This document shows, in pieces, positions 1 through 7,138 of a stretch of 13,550 bases of DNA. Position 1 is the first letter of the stretch, and each line of letters opens with the position of its first letter. This DNA is from Prolixibacteraceae bacterium. GTDB taxonomy: Bacteria > Bacteroidota > Bacteroidia > Bacteroidales > Prolixibacteraceae. The notes below the pieces were generated by a model. That model was not told the origin of the DNA. It made no database searches and saw only the letters and a list, made by a program, of their open reading frames with translations. A program made the position numbers and the translations under genes. The DNA lies in assembly GCA_016788685.1 (NCBI GenBank), contig JAEUSS010000374.1:1-13550 (forward strand), read 5' to 3'.

Positions 1-828
1 TTTAAAGGCGGACGTACTTATGTGGTTCGTTTTGATAAAGACGTAAAAGTAGCTGAGGTTCAGAATGCCCTTACAAGTGCATTCAACAACAATACTCCTG
101 AAGTAAAATCGTTCGGTAATGCCAATCAGGTTCGTATTACAACAACCTATAACATTGCCGACCTGAGCGAAAATGCCGACAATGAAGTAGAAGAACTGAT
201 GTACAAAGGACTTAAAAGCGCTGGTTTTATTGGCGATGTTTCACTTGACACATTTACCAAAAACTACCGCATGAGTTCTCAGAAAGTAGGACCAACCATT
301 TCTGACGACATCAAAAAAGATGCTGCAATCTCCATTTTCTTCGCCCTGGTAATCATCTTCCTGTACATCCTGATCCGGTTCAGAAACTGGCAATATGGCT
401 TGGGAGGTGTTATCTCACTGGCTCACGACACCATTATTACCCTTGGAGTATTCTCTTTATTATACGGAATTCTTCCTTTCTCTCTGGAAATCGACCAGGC
501 GTTTATTGCGGCCATCCTGACGGTGATCGGATATTCGATCAACGACACGGTGATTGTGTACGACCGCGTCCGTGAATACCTTCACCTGTATCCAAAACGG
601 AAACTGAGCGACAACATGAACCACGCAATGAACTCCACTCTGCGGCGTACATTCAGTACTTCATTGAGTACATTGGTTGTTTTGCTTGCCATTTTCATGT
701 TTGGTGGTACATCTATTCAGGGATTCACATTTGCCCTGCTGGTTGGTATCGGAGTCGGTACATATTCATCGATATTTGTAGCTACCCCGGTTGTTTACGA
801 AACACTCAGAAAGCAAAATAAAGCATAG
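1..828 (+). CDS. secDF: Protein translocase SecDF, C-terminal (SecF) part, 5' truncated by the window edge
   Basis: The reading frame is open from base 1 and ends at TAG 826-828; about 275 residues are visible and the true start lies upstream. SecDF is an inner-membrane partner of SecYEG that uses the proton gradient to help pull secreted proteins across. The visible part begins in an F-x-G-G-R element matching the start of the SecF periplasmic domain. After that domain come hydrophobic segments (IFFALVIIFLYILI, then further helices) and the SecF hallmark TVIGYSINDTVIVYDRVRE, which carries the conserved membrane Asp residues. The protein ends with a short basic tail. The wording of the N-terminal part matches the fused SecDF of Bacteroidota rather than a stand-alone SecF, but the SecD half is outside the window, so the fusion is inferred. 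A GTG at 22 is in frame but falls inside the conserved domain and is not a start. A hairpin terminator follows at once. Confidence 0.95.
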   Translation, partial: FKGGRTYVVRFDKDVKVAEVQNALTSAFNNNTPEVKSFGNANQVRITTTYNIADLSENADNEVEELMYKGLKSAGFIGDVSLDTFTKNYRMSSQKVGPTISDDIKKDAAISIFFALVIIFLYILIRFRNWQYGLGGVISLAHDTIITLGVFSLLYGILPFSLEIDQAFIAAILTVIGYSINDTVIVYDRVREYLHLYPKRKLSDNMNHAMNSTLRRTFSTSLSTLVVLLAIFMFGGTSIQGFTFALLVGIGVGTYSSIFVATPVVYETLRKQNKA

Positions 829-860
829 ACTGATCGAGCAATTGACAGTATAAATTTCTG

Positions 861-910
861 AAGAAGCAGGATTCCGGTCTGTAAAACGGCCGGAACTCCT
901 GCTTCTTTCA
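861..910 (+). terminator. Rho-independent-type terminator after secDF
   Basis: A long inverted repeat lies 33 bases after the secDF stop. The left arm is 861-877 (AAGAAGCAGGATTCCGG) and the right arm is 890-907. They pair over about 17 bases with a single bulged base and a 12-base loop. The right arm runs into a short T-rich stretch (CTTCTTTCATTT). This should end the secDF transcript and separate it from tatA. Confidence 0.85.
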
Positions 911-1039
911 TTTAAAGACAGACAACAGGCTGGGCCGGCTATTTAAAGCGACACTAAACCCGGGGCCCTGCGTTCCAATAAATTCCGAATCTTTTCCATC
1001 ATTCTTGGACAAGTATTACCGTAGTCGTGAACTAGTTTG

Positions 1040-1047
1040 TATATTTG
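1040..1047 (+). promoter_or_regulatory. Predicted Bacteroidota promoter -7 box for tatA
   Basis: TATATTTG matches the Bacteroidota -7 consensus TAnnTTTG exactly and lies 40 bases before the tatA start, downstream of the secDF terminator. No convincing -33 TTG is seen at the usual 19-21 base spacing, so this rests on the -7 box and its position alone. Confidence 0.5.
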
Positions 1048-1087
1048 CTAAAATTTTTTTTCAGACCAACTAATTAATTTATCAGTT

Positions 1088-1423
1088 ATGGGTGGAGGTG
1101 AGATTGTATTAATCATATTTGTAGCCTTACTTTTCTTCGGGTCAAAAGCTATTCCTGACATAGCTAAAATGATGGGGAAAGCGATGCGCGAATTTCAGAA
1201 GGCAACCAACGAAATCAAACGCGAAATCAATGATGCCGGCGGATTAGGCGATGAAATCAAAGAAATCAAATCCACCATTCAGGGAGCCAGAACCGACATC
1301 GAAGACGGAATAAAAAAACATACCAGCGATATCAATCATGACATTCAGGATATCAGGAGCGACATCAACGAAGGAACCCAAAACATTACCACCACCATCA
1401 CCAATGAGACCAAAATCGATTAA
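1088..1423 (+). CDS. tatA: Twin-arginine translocase subunit TatA/TatE family, with an 11-residue-repeat tail
   Basis: TatA proteins oligomerise in the inner membrane to form the passage for folded proteins carrying twin-arginine signals. The 111-residue protein has the family layout: a short N-terminal membrane helix (residues about 5-18, EIVLIIFVALLFFG), the F-G-S-K hinge, then an amphipathic helix (about 21-47) with the usual K-M-x-G-K-A-x-R-E-F pattern. TatA, rather than TatB or TatC, is supported by this N-terminus. The tail is unusual. From residue 57 to the end it is charged, lacks Pro, and repeats with an 11-residue period, with Ile at 60, 71, 82, 93 and 104. ATG 1088 is the natural start because it gives the expected M-G-G-G-E-I beginning. 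Tat substrates and tatC are not in the window. It has its own predicted promoter and is probably read together with the genes at 1505 and 2139. Confidence 0.9.
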   Translation: MGGGEIVLIIFVALLFFGSKAIPDIAKMMGKAMREFQKATNEIKREINDAGGLGDEIKEIKSTIQGARTDIEDGIKKHTSDINHDIQDIRSDINEGTQNITTTITNETKID

Positions 1424-1504
1424 TAACTGCCCGTTTCGGTCTGGATTCTTCTGCCTTTAAAACAACCCCTGAAGTCTTAATGCGCAACTCCTAAAAAACA
1501 ACGT

Positions 1505-2158
1505 TTGATCAGAGTCGAAAAAATAACAAAATCGTTTGGTGATCTTCAGGTTCTGAAGGGCATTGACCTGGAAGTTCCGGCCGGAAAACTTTATTCAATT
1601 GTTGGCCCCAGCGGAGCCGGGAAAACCACCCTGCTCCAGATTATCGGCACCTTAAGCCAACCAGCCTCCGGAACGGTTTTCATCAACGAGCAAAATATTT
1701 CGGTAATGAATGAGCGCCAGTTGGCCGACTTCAGGAACAGGCAAATCGGTTTTGTTTTCCAGTTCCATTATTTACTTCCTGAATTTTCAGCCCTCGAAAA
1801 TGTTTGCATTCCGGCCTTTATCGCTAAAACTGCTAAAAAAGAAGCCGAGGCCAAGGCTCGCGAATACCTCAATTTTTTAGGACTTTCGCACCGCCTCAAC
1901 CATAAACCCGGCGAACTTTCGGGAGGCGAAAGGCAGCGGGTTGCCGTGGCAAGAGCACTGATCAACAATCCGTCAGTGATCCTGGCTGATGAGCCTTCAG
2001 GAAACCTGGACACCAAAAACCGCGAAGATCTGCACGAACTGTTTTTCACCCTGCGCGACCGTTTTAACCAAACACTCGTTATTGTGACTCACGACGAGGG
2101 ATTTGCAGCTCAGAGCGACTCCATTATCCGCATGAAAGATGGACTCATCGACTTCTGA
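1505..2158 (+). CDS. lolD: ABC transporter ATP-binding protein, LolD-like (lipoprotein release family)
   Basis: This 217-residue cytoplasmic ATPase belongs to the LolD/MacB class, which powers FtsX-type permeases that extract lipoproteins or drive efflux from the periplasmic side. All catalytic motifs are present: Walker A GPSGAGKT at 34-41, Q-loop Gln86 within [18 protein letters not shown], signature LSGGERQ at 138-144, Walker B VILADEP at 158-164, D-loop SGNLD at 165-169 and switch His196. The [16 protein letters not shown] run is typical of LolD. The start is TTG 1505: it gives the standard [11 protein letters not shown] beginning, an in-frame TAA at 1478 blocks extension, and no in-frame ATG precedes the domain. 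The upstream context is A-rich. It overlaps the next gene by 20 bases. No LolC/E-type permease lies beside it, so its partner is unknown; release of lipoproteins by a distant LolCE is the default reading. Confidence 0.88.
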   Translation: MIRVEKITKSFGDLQVLKGIDLEVPAGKLYSIVGPSGAGKTTLLQIIGTLSQPASGTVFINEQNISVMNERQLADFRNRQIGFVFQFHYLLPEFSALENVCIPAFIAKTAKKEAEAKAREYLNFLGLSHRLNHKPGELSGGERQRVAVARALINNPSVILADEPSGNLDTKNREDLHELFFTLRDRFNQTLVIVTHDEGFAAQSDSIIRMKDGLIDF

Positions 2159-2933
2159 CACAACAGATCTCCACAAAGACGTCAAGTCGCTGCTGGACCT
2201 GAAATTCGCCACATTTAACCGTACTGCTTTTATTGAGACAGATCCGATTCAGGTACCCGCTCTTTTTACCACTAAAGAAAATATTGAAATTGCCGGTTTC
2301 CTGGCGGCTACGCTGGCATGGGGACAACGCCCTACCATCATCAGAAATGCGCTGAAACTGATCGCTCTGACGGACAATAATCCCGTTGAATTTTTACTTC
2401 GTACCGATGAAAATGAATGGGATTCCTTCCTGAACTTCAAACACCGCACATTCAACGGAACGGATTGCATTGGCTTCCTGAAAGGGTTGAAAAATATCTA
2501 CCTGAATCATGGCGGGCTGGAACAGGTTTTTACCGATGGATTCAGGAAAGAAGAAACAATTTTCAGCGCGTTGAAGCATTTCAGAAAAATATTCTTTGAG
2601 GCTGCTCATGAGCACAGGTCGGAGAAACACGTATCGGATGTTGAAAAAGGAGCTTCGGCCAAACGGCTGAACATGTATCTCCGCTGGATGGTCAGATCGG
2701 ACAGTGCCGGTGTTGACTTTGGATTATGGAAACAGATTCCGTCCTCGGCGCTCATGCTCCCGCTTGATGTGCATACCGGAAATGTAGCCCGTAAGCTCGG
2801 TTTACTCACCCGTACTCAAAATGATTGGAAAGCCGTTGAAGAAGTTACAGCCCGGCTCCGCGATTTCGATCCTCATGACCCGGTTAAGTATGATTTTGCT
2901 TTATTCGGGCTGGGAGTTTTTGAGAAGTTTTAG
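2139..2933 (+). CDS. TIGR02757 family (DUF2400) protein
   Basis: This 264-residue cytoplasmic protein of unknown function matches the TIGR02757/DUF2400 family, common in Bacteroidota. Recognisable conserved stretches are [15 protein letters not shown] (50-64), [14 protein letters not shown] (173-186), [16 protein letters not shown] (207-222) and [17 protein letters not shown] (243-259). The mostly helical pattern, with an Asp-Val-His segment followed by a helix and a late D-P-V-K-Y-D-F element, recalls helix-hairpin-helix DNA glycosylase folds, but that likeness is an inference from pattern and gives no enzymatic assignment. No signal peptide or membrane segment is seen. ATG 2139 lies inside the end of the LolD-like gene in another frame and gives a 20-base overlap, suggesting coupled translation. 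The first roughly 10 residues are not conserved-looking, so the real start is slightly uncertain. I see no strong terminator after it. Confidence 0.85.
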   Translation: MDSSTSDTTDLHKDVKSLLDLKFATFNRTAFIETDPIQVPALFTTKENIEIAGFLAATLAWGQRPTIIRNALKLIALTDNNPVEFLLRTDENEWDSFLNFKHRTFNGTDCIGFLKGLKNIYLNHGGLEQVFTDGFRKEETIFSALKHFRKIFFEAAHEHRSEKHVSDVEKGASAKRLNMYLRWMVRSDSAGVDFGLWKQIPSSALMLPLDVHTGNVARKLGLLTRTQNDWKAVEEVTARLRDFDPHDPVKYDFALFGLGVFEKF

Positions 2934-3073
2934 TCGAATTCGAACAATTTTCTGCTGCAACCTGATATTTTTTTTCAGAATTCCTAAAAAAATACAAAAT
3001 CTTCCTTTCTCCTGTTTTCCAGTATCTAATCAGGCTATTCAGACTTTTTCGTTACAATAGAGGCCAAATTCAA

Positions 3074-3106
3074 CACTTGACAAAGTGATTTTTATTCGTA
3101 TTTTTA
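3074..3106 (+). promoter_or_regulatory. Predicted promoter for the antiporter, with an inverted repeat over the -33 element
   Basis: TTG (3077-3079), a 19-base spacer and TATTTTTA (3099-3106) fit the Bacteroidota promoter form TTG-N19-TAnnTTTG with one mismatch in the -7 box. An inverted repeat, CACTT (3074-3078) and AAGTG (3083-3087) around GACA, sits over the -33 element and could be an operator. It could instead be a weak terminator for the upstream gene, since a T-rich run follows. The predicted leader to the ATG at 3193 would be roughly 80 bases. Confidence 0.4.
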
Positions 3107-3192
3107 TCAAACACTGATGTTTAACAGTATGTTTTTCGCGTCAGAATGAAGATACATACGTTATTCACAGCATCCGAATAAAAAAAATATAG

Positions 3193-4704
3193 ATGAGTAT
3201 ATCAATCGAATTGATTCTTCTGGGACTGTCGATCCTGTTTTTCTTAAGTATACTGGCCGGAAAGGCCGGCTACAAGTTTGGCGTTCCGGTTTTGCTGCTG
3301 TTTTTGGCCGTTGGAATGTTCAGCGGCAGTGATGGACTGGGAATCCAGTTTGAAAACCTTCACGCAGCCCAAACAGTTGGGACAATTGCCCTTTGTATCA
3401 TTTTGTTCTCGGGCGGAATGGACACGAAGATCTCGGATATTCGTCCGATTATTTCTCACGGAGTAGTATTGGCAACCGTGGGTGTCCTCTTAACCGCAGC
3501 TTTTACAGGAGTTGTTATCTGGTGGGTTTGCGGAATGACCAACGAAGGAGCAGGAATTGGATTGGTCACCTCATTGCTGCTGGCATCCACCATGTCCTCA
3601 ACCGATTCGGCATCAGTATTTGCTATTCTCCGGTCAAAAGGCATACAGTTAAAAAACAACTTACGCCCGATGCTTGAATTGGAAAGCGGAAGCAATGACC
3701 CCATGGCATACATGCTTACGATCACCCTTCTCGAAATCATCAAACTGGGTAATGAGCCTAATTACTGGGCTGTAGCCGGAACGATTATTATGCAACTGGC
3801 GATTGGGGCAGCATCCGGATTTTTGCTTGGCAAATTTGCAGTCCGCATCATTAACCACCTGAAAGTTGACAACGGATCGCTCTACCCTATTCTGGTATTT
3901 ACATTCTGTATTTTTATCTTTTCGTTTACCTATTTTATCCGGGGAAACGGATACCTGGCCGTTTACATCGGAGGTCTGGTGATCGGGAATTCCCGGTTTG
4001 TGCATAAACGTTCATCGTTAAAATTCTTCGACGGATTGGCCTGGCTGAGTCAAATACTCATGTTCCTCACCCTGGGGTTACTGGTAAACCCGCACGAGCT
4101 AATCCCCGTTATTATTCCCGGACTGATAATCAGCGTTTTCATGATCTTGTTTACGCGACCGATCAGTGTTTTCATCAGCCTGCTGCCGTTCCGGGACATG
4201 TCATTTAAGTCTAAGCTGTTTATTTCGTGGGTCGGACTCCGCGGTGCTGTCCCGATCATCTTCGCGATAATCCCGCTGGCCGAAGGGGTGCCGCATGCCC
4301 GGTTCATCTTTAACATCGTATTTTTTATCACCCTGGTATCGCTGATCGTGCAGGGAACAACACTCACCCGGGTTGCCATCTGGCTCGGACTCGCAGATAA
4401 ACCTCAGGCATACAAAGGTCTGGAAGAATTTGACCTTGAATTTTCGGACGAAATCAAATCGGTTACCAGTGAAATAAGCATCACGGCGCAGGCATTGACC
4501 CACGGTCCTCATTTGATGGACTTGCCCCTTCCGGAAAAAACCCTCGTTGTTATGGTAAAACGCAATGACAAATATTTTGTACCGACCGGCCAAACACATC
4601 TTCAGGAGAATGATAAACTACTGATCATTACCGACAACCAGGAAGCATTAGCTCAAACCTACCAAAATATGGGACTGGGCGGGGTTACTTTCCAGAAAAG
4701 CTAA
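3193..4704 (+). CDS. CPA1-family potassium (or sodium)/proton antiporter with C-terminal RCK-C domain
   Basis: This 503-residue inner-membrane antiporter resembles the NhaP2/CvrA group, which exchanges K+ or Na+ for protons to control cytoplasmic ions, pH and volume. Hydrophobic segments fill residues 1-400, fitting about 12-13 membrane helices. Key family motifs are visible: STDSASVF at 136-143 in the unwound helix region, the ion-site motif ELESGSNDP at 162-170 with the CPA1 Asn-Asp pair (168-169), and WVGLRGAVP at 346-354 with the conserved Arg350. The cytoplasmic tail (about 425-490) fits an RCK-C/TrkA-C regulatory domain, with LVVMVKRND, then FVPTGQTHLQENDKLLII. Such domains usually bind a ligand that gates transport. 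ATG 3193 follows an A-rich stretch and gives a standard N-terminal membrane helix. The ion preference cannot be read from sequence alone. It appears to be a single-gene transcript that converges with the next gene. Confidence 0.9.
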   Translation: MSISIELILLGLSILFFLSILAGKAGYKFGVPVLLLFLAVGMFSGSDGLGIQFENLHAAQTVGTIALCIILFSGGMDTKISDIRPIISHGVVLATVGVLLTAAFTGVVIWWVCGMTNEGAGIGLVTSLLLASTMSSTDSASVFAILRSKGIQLKNNLRPMLELESGSNDPMAYMLTITLLEIIKLGNEPNYWAVAGTIIMQLAIGAASGFLLGKFAVRIINHLKVDNGSLYPILVFTFCIFIFSFTYFIRGNGYLAVYIGGLVIGNSRFVHKRSSLKFFDGLAWLSQILMFLTLGLLVNPHELIPVIIPGLIISVFMILFTRPISVFISLLPFRDMSFKSKLFISWVGLRGAVPIIFAIIPLAEGVPHARFIFNIVFFITLVSLIVQGTTLTRVAIWLGLADKPQAYKGLEEFDLEFSDEIKSVTSEISITAQALTHGPHLMDLPLPEKTLVVMVKRNDKYFVPTGQTHLQENDKLLIITDNQEALAQTYQNMGLGGVTFQKS

Positions 4705-4769
4705 CCTGCCGGGCTCGGCACTGCGATCTCAGCAAGATCAGATGTCTGTTTGCAGGGATAGCGGGCTCA

Positions 4770-6953
4770 TCAGTTAAACCAATACGATAACTTCAGGACA
4801 AGAGCCCGGTTCCGCGGGCTCCAGTTGCCCGTATAATAGTTGTCGGTATAAACAATGAACAAATCGGAAACCGGCTTGTACCTCCACTGAAACCTCAGGT
4901 TAATGTTCATGTTGTCAATTTGCTCGTTGTACTGCACAAAAGATGAGAAGAAAACTTTATCACTCAGAGTCAGATCAAGTTTGGGTCCGATCAGCCAAAA
5001 CCGGGCCCGCGCAAACGGCGCCGGAAGATTGATGTCGGTATATGAAAAATTAACTGTCAGATTCAGGTACGGCTGATAACGGTAGGTGACATACCCGCCC
5101 AATGAGCCGATATTTCCGTTGTAAAAGCTTCCGCGGGTGAGTGTTGCCGAATAATTTAGCAGCGCCCGTGTATCAGAGAAATAATCAATAAACCCAACAC
5201 GGTAGGCATAATCAGTTCCTTTTGCCAAGAAAGTATTGCTGATGTGAGTTGGATCAAAGTCGCGGTTCAGCAAGGTATAGAAGTCCTTAAATCCGGCATC
5301 AATAATCGTCCGGTTGCTGAATTCGATCTTATACATGGCCGAAATTTCGTGGTCCATCTGGTTAAAATCCGGGTTAAAATAATAGTTGGCCGTTGAAACA
5401 ATTCCATGGCTTATTACTTTCTTGTTCGGCACCCACAGAAAACTAAATTCAGGATTAATCAAAAAATATCCGGTGCGACGAACATATCCGGTTTCTGCCG
5501 AGTAATTTTCGCCCACACTAGCCTGAGCCACCGAAGCGTGGATCCGCCGGGTATTGTATGCCAGCGAAGCCCCCTGCGCATATTGTTTGCCGGGGTTATC
5601 GGGGCTGAACGAACGATGATAAAACAGTTTCCCGTTCCATTTGTTGGTGCTGCTGGCCAGGTTGTAGTCGATTCCGGCAATGCGGTTAAAATTCTGTTTG
5701 CCGGGCTCGTCCATATATTCCTTGTTAACCAGAATCATACCGATATTTGACCGTGCAAACAGTTTGCGTTGCAACGAAGCCACCATAAAATTACGCGACA
5801 ACTGATCAGATGTTTTTTCAGTCTGCATATTCAGGAATCCGAGCCGCCAGCTGTTCCCGAGTTTCCCGCTCAAGCGTGCTCCTGCCAGAACCGGGGCATC
5901 CAGCCCTATCCGTCGCGAAAAAAAAGGCGTCACTGTTCCTGATCCGTAATTGGAAAAGAGATCGCTGTTTTCGAGAAAAAACTGCCGTTTCTCCGGAAAA
6001 AACAACTCGAACCTGTCGAGGTTAGTCACCTGCTGATCCACCTCTGCTTGTGAAAAGTCCGGATTATAGGTCAGGTCAAGATTCATTGATGTGCTGATCC
6101 CCAACTTGGCATCAAAACCAAAATCCTTTCGGTAGGCAGTGTTTGTCCCCGCTTCAAAATCTTTGACTGCACTTCCGAAAACATAAGGAATAACCGAAAA
6201 CATCATTTTCGATTTAGGGAGCGGTTCTTCCCATTTCAGCACGCCGGTATAAGCCAGGTTGGCTGTTGCAAACTGACGCGGAACCGGTGCCCAGGATGAT
6301 TTTTCGTTGCTTTTCAGGTCGAGCCGGCTGAAATTGACATACCAGCGATCTGTTCCGGATTTGAACCTGACAGAACGGAAAGGGATGCGCATTTCGGTCA
6401 CCCAACGGTCAGGATACTGTATCGTTTTAGATTCCCACTTACAATCCCAGTTCAGGTTTACAGTACCGCCATTCGATTGAGTTCCGTCCCATTTGGCTCC
6501 TGAAACCGAAGCACCGAATGAAAATCCGTTGGTCTGATCCAAAAAAGTATCGAAAAAAGCCAGAAAATTGTCGTTATTTCCAAACACAAAATCGTGTCGG
6601 AACGATTCTGTGATTCGTTTCCCCGGAATCGTGTCGAAGAAGGTTACCCCGAGGTAAAATGCCTTATCATCGTAGGTCATAACCACTTCCGACGGTGATT
6701 TTGCAAATCCGGAGTCAACCGGAAGAACCAGCCGGAACTGATCCGCTTTCTCCGCTCTTTCCCAGTCTGGCTCGTTAATCAGGCCATCGAGTCGGATAGG
6801 CCCGGTAGCCTTTTTGACATGAAGAATAACATCCTCGTTTTTTTTCCGGACAACCGGATCGGTATTTGTTTTTCGGGATTCTGGAAACTGTTTCTCTGAA
6901 GGATATACCCACACAGGCAGCAGCAAAAACAAAAAGATCAGTACATTTCTCAT
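4770..6953 (-). CDS. DUF5916 outer-membrane beta-barrel protein with CBM9-like N-terminal domain
   Basis: This 727-residue protein has a signal peptide (M-R-N-V then LIFLFLLLPVWVYP, cleavage near residue 18-20). Residues about 50-240 look like a CBM9/DOMON-like sugar-binding fold: IRLDGLINEPDWERAE (53-68), YDDKAFYLGVTFFD (94-107), and W184 before TEMRIPFRSVRF (186-197). The DUF5916 hallmark lies at 297-329, with key elements NPDFSQAEVDQQVTNLDRF and FFPEKRQFFLEN. The remaining roughly 400 residues show alternating hydrophobic/aromatic beta strands ending in L-K-L-S-Y-W-F-N, consistent with an outer-membrane barrel. The family is widespread in Bacteroidota with no settled function. Carbohydrate or glycan binding at the surface is a plausible inference, but no glycosidase, SusCD or sensor genes are adjacent, so a role in polysaccharide use is unsupported here. 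It has its own predicted promoter and is monocistronic, tail-to-tail with the antiporter. Confidence 0.9.
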   Translation of the reverse strand: MRNVLIFLFLLLPVWVYPSEKQFPESRKTNTDPVVRKKNEDVILHVKKATGPIRLDGLINEPDWERAEKADQFRLVLPVDSGFAKSPSEVVMTYDDKAFYLGVTFFDTIPGKRITESFRHDFVFGNNDNFLAFFDTFLDQTNGFSFGASVSGAKWDGTQSNGGTVNLNWDCKWESKTIQYPDRWVTEMRIPFRSVRFKSGTDRWYVNFSRLDLKSNEKSSWAPVPRQFATANLAYTGVLKWEEPLPKSKMMFSVIPYVFGSAVKDFEAGTNTAYRKDFGFDAKLGISTSMNLDLTYNPDFSQAEVDQQVTNLDRFELFFPEKRQFFLENSDLFSNYGSGTVTPFFSRRIGLDAPVLAGARLSGKLGNSWRLGFLNMQTEKTSDQLSRNFMVASLQRKLFARSNIGMILVNKEYMDEPGKQNFNRIAGIDYNLASSTNKWNGKLFYHRSFSPDNPGKQYAQGASLAYNTRRIHASVAQASVGENYSAETGYVRRTGYFLINPEFSFLWVPNKKVISHGIVSTANYYFNPDFNQMDHEISAMYKIEFSNRTIIDAGFKDFYTLLNRDFDPTHISNTFLAKGTDYAYRVGFIDYFSDTRALLNYSATLTRGSFYNGNIGSLGGYVTYRYQPYLNLTVNFSYTDINLPAPFARARFWLIGPKLDLTLSDKVFFSSFVQYNEQIDNMNINLRFQWRYKPVSDLFIVYTDNYYTGNWSPRNRALVLKLSYWFN

Positions 6954-6968
6954 AAGAAATCAGTTAGG

Positions 6969-7023
6969 CGACGTGATACACTAAGACTGTCAAATGTACA
7001 AAAACCCCTATTCCGACGTGATA
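6969..7023 (-). promoter_or_regulatory. Predicted DUF5916 promoter flanked by 10-base direct repeats
   Basis: On the minus strand TACATTTG (6998-6991) matches the -7 consensus TAnnTTTG exactly, 37 bases from the start codon. The sequence CGACGTGATA occurs twice on the + strand, at 6969-6978 and 7014-7023, 45 bases apart. One copy covers the expected -33 region and the other lies in the early leader. This arrangement fits a repressor site pair, but no regulator is known. No TTG is seen at the standard -33 spacing. Confidence 0.45.
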
Positions 7024-7030
7024 ATACCCG

Positions 7031-7080
7031 ACATAAAAAACTCACCCTAAATAAATTATCAATTTATCCGGGGTGAGTTT
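7031..7080 (-). terminator. Strong two-part hairpin terminator of the efflux operon
   Basis: AAACTCACCC (7038-7047) pairs perfectly with GGGTGAGTTT (7071-7080). Inside it, ATAAATT (7051-7057) pairs with AATTTAT (7061-7067) around a 3-base loop, giving a 10 bp outer and a 7 bp inner stem. Read on the minus strand the hairpin ends in a T6 run (7040-7035). It lies about 60 bases past the stop codon of the last efflux gene and before the DUF5916 promoter, so it closes the efflux operon. Confidence 0.9.
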
Positions 7081-7138
7081 ACAAAGACTGTCAGGCAATC
7101 CAGATTCTTTCTGCCCTCCTATGTTTCCTGTCCGTAGC

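Noticed and set aside
2934..2943. 10-base palindrome TCGAATTCGA just after the TIGR02757 stop
   Set aside because: Single short palindrome with no second copy or promoter nearby; likely chance.
2967..2997. T-run and A-run inverted repeat downstream of the TIGR02757 gene
   Set aside because: Pairing would be almost only A-T with no GC core, so it is not a credible terminator.
2821..3060. 79-residue + strand open frame after the TIGR02757 gene
   Set aside because: It starts inside the TIGR02757 gene in another frame and continues into AT-rich spacer; Phe/Ile/Arg-rich composition reflects A/T-rich DNA rather than a protein.
3661..4005. 114-residue minus-strand open frame inside the antiporter gene (and similar ones at 4050-4379 and 4201-4599)
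   Set aside because: These are antisense shadows of a gene with strong family motifs; none shows a recognisable protein feature.
4705..4769. Possible terminator between the convergent antiporter and DUF5916 genes
   Set aside because: Only short stems (for example GATCT/AGATC near 4726-4738 and GCCG/CGGC) are seen, with no T-run, so the call is not supported.
4802..4821. GC-rich hairpin GAGCCC/GGGCTC
   Set aside because: It lies inside the DUF5916 coding end, has no T-run, and the codons explain it.
5406..5750. 114-residue + strand open frame inside the DUF5916 gene
   Set aside because: It is antisense to clearly coding DUF5916 sequence, with no domain or start signal.
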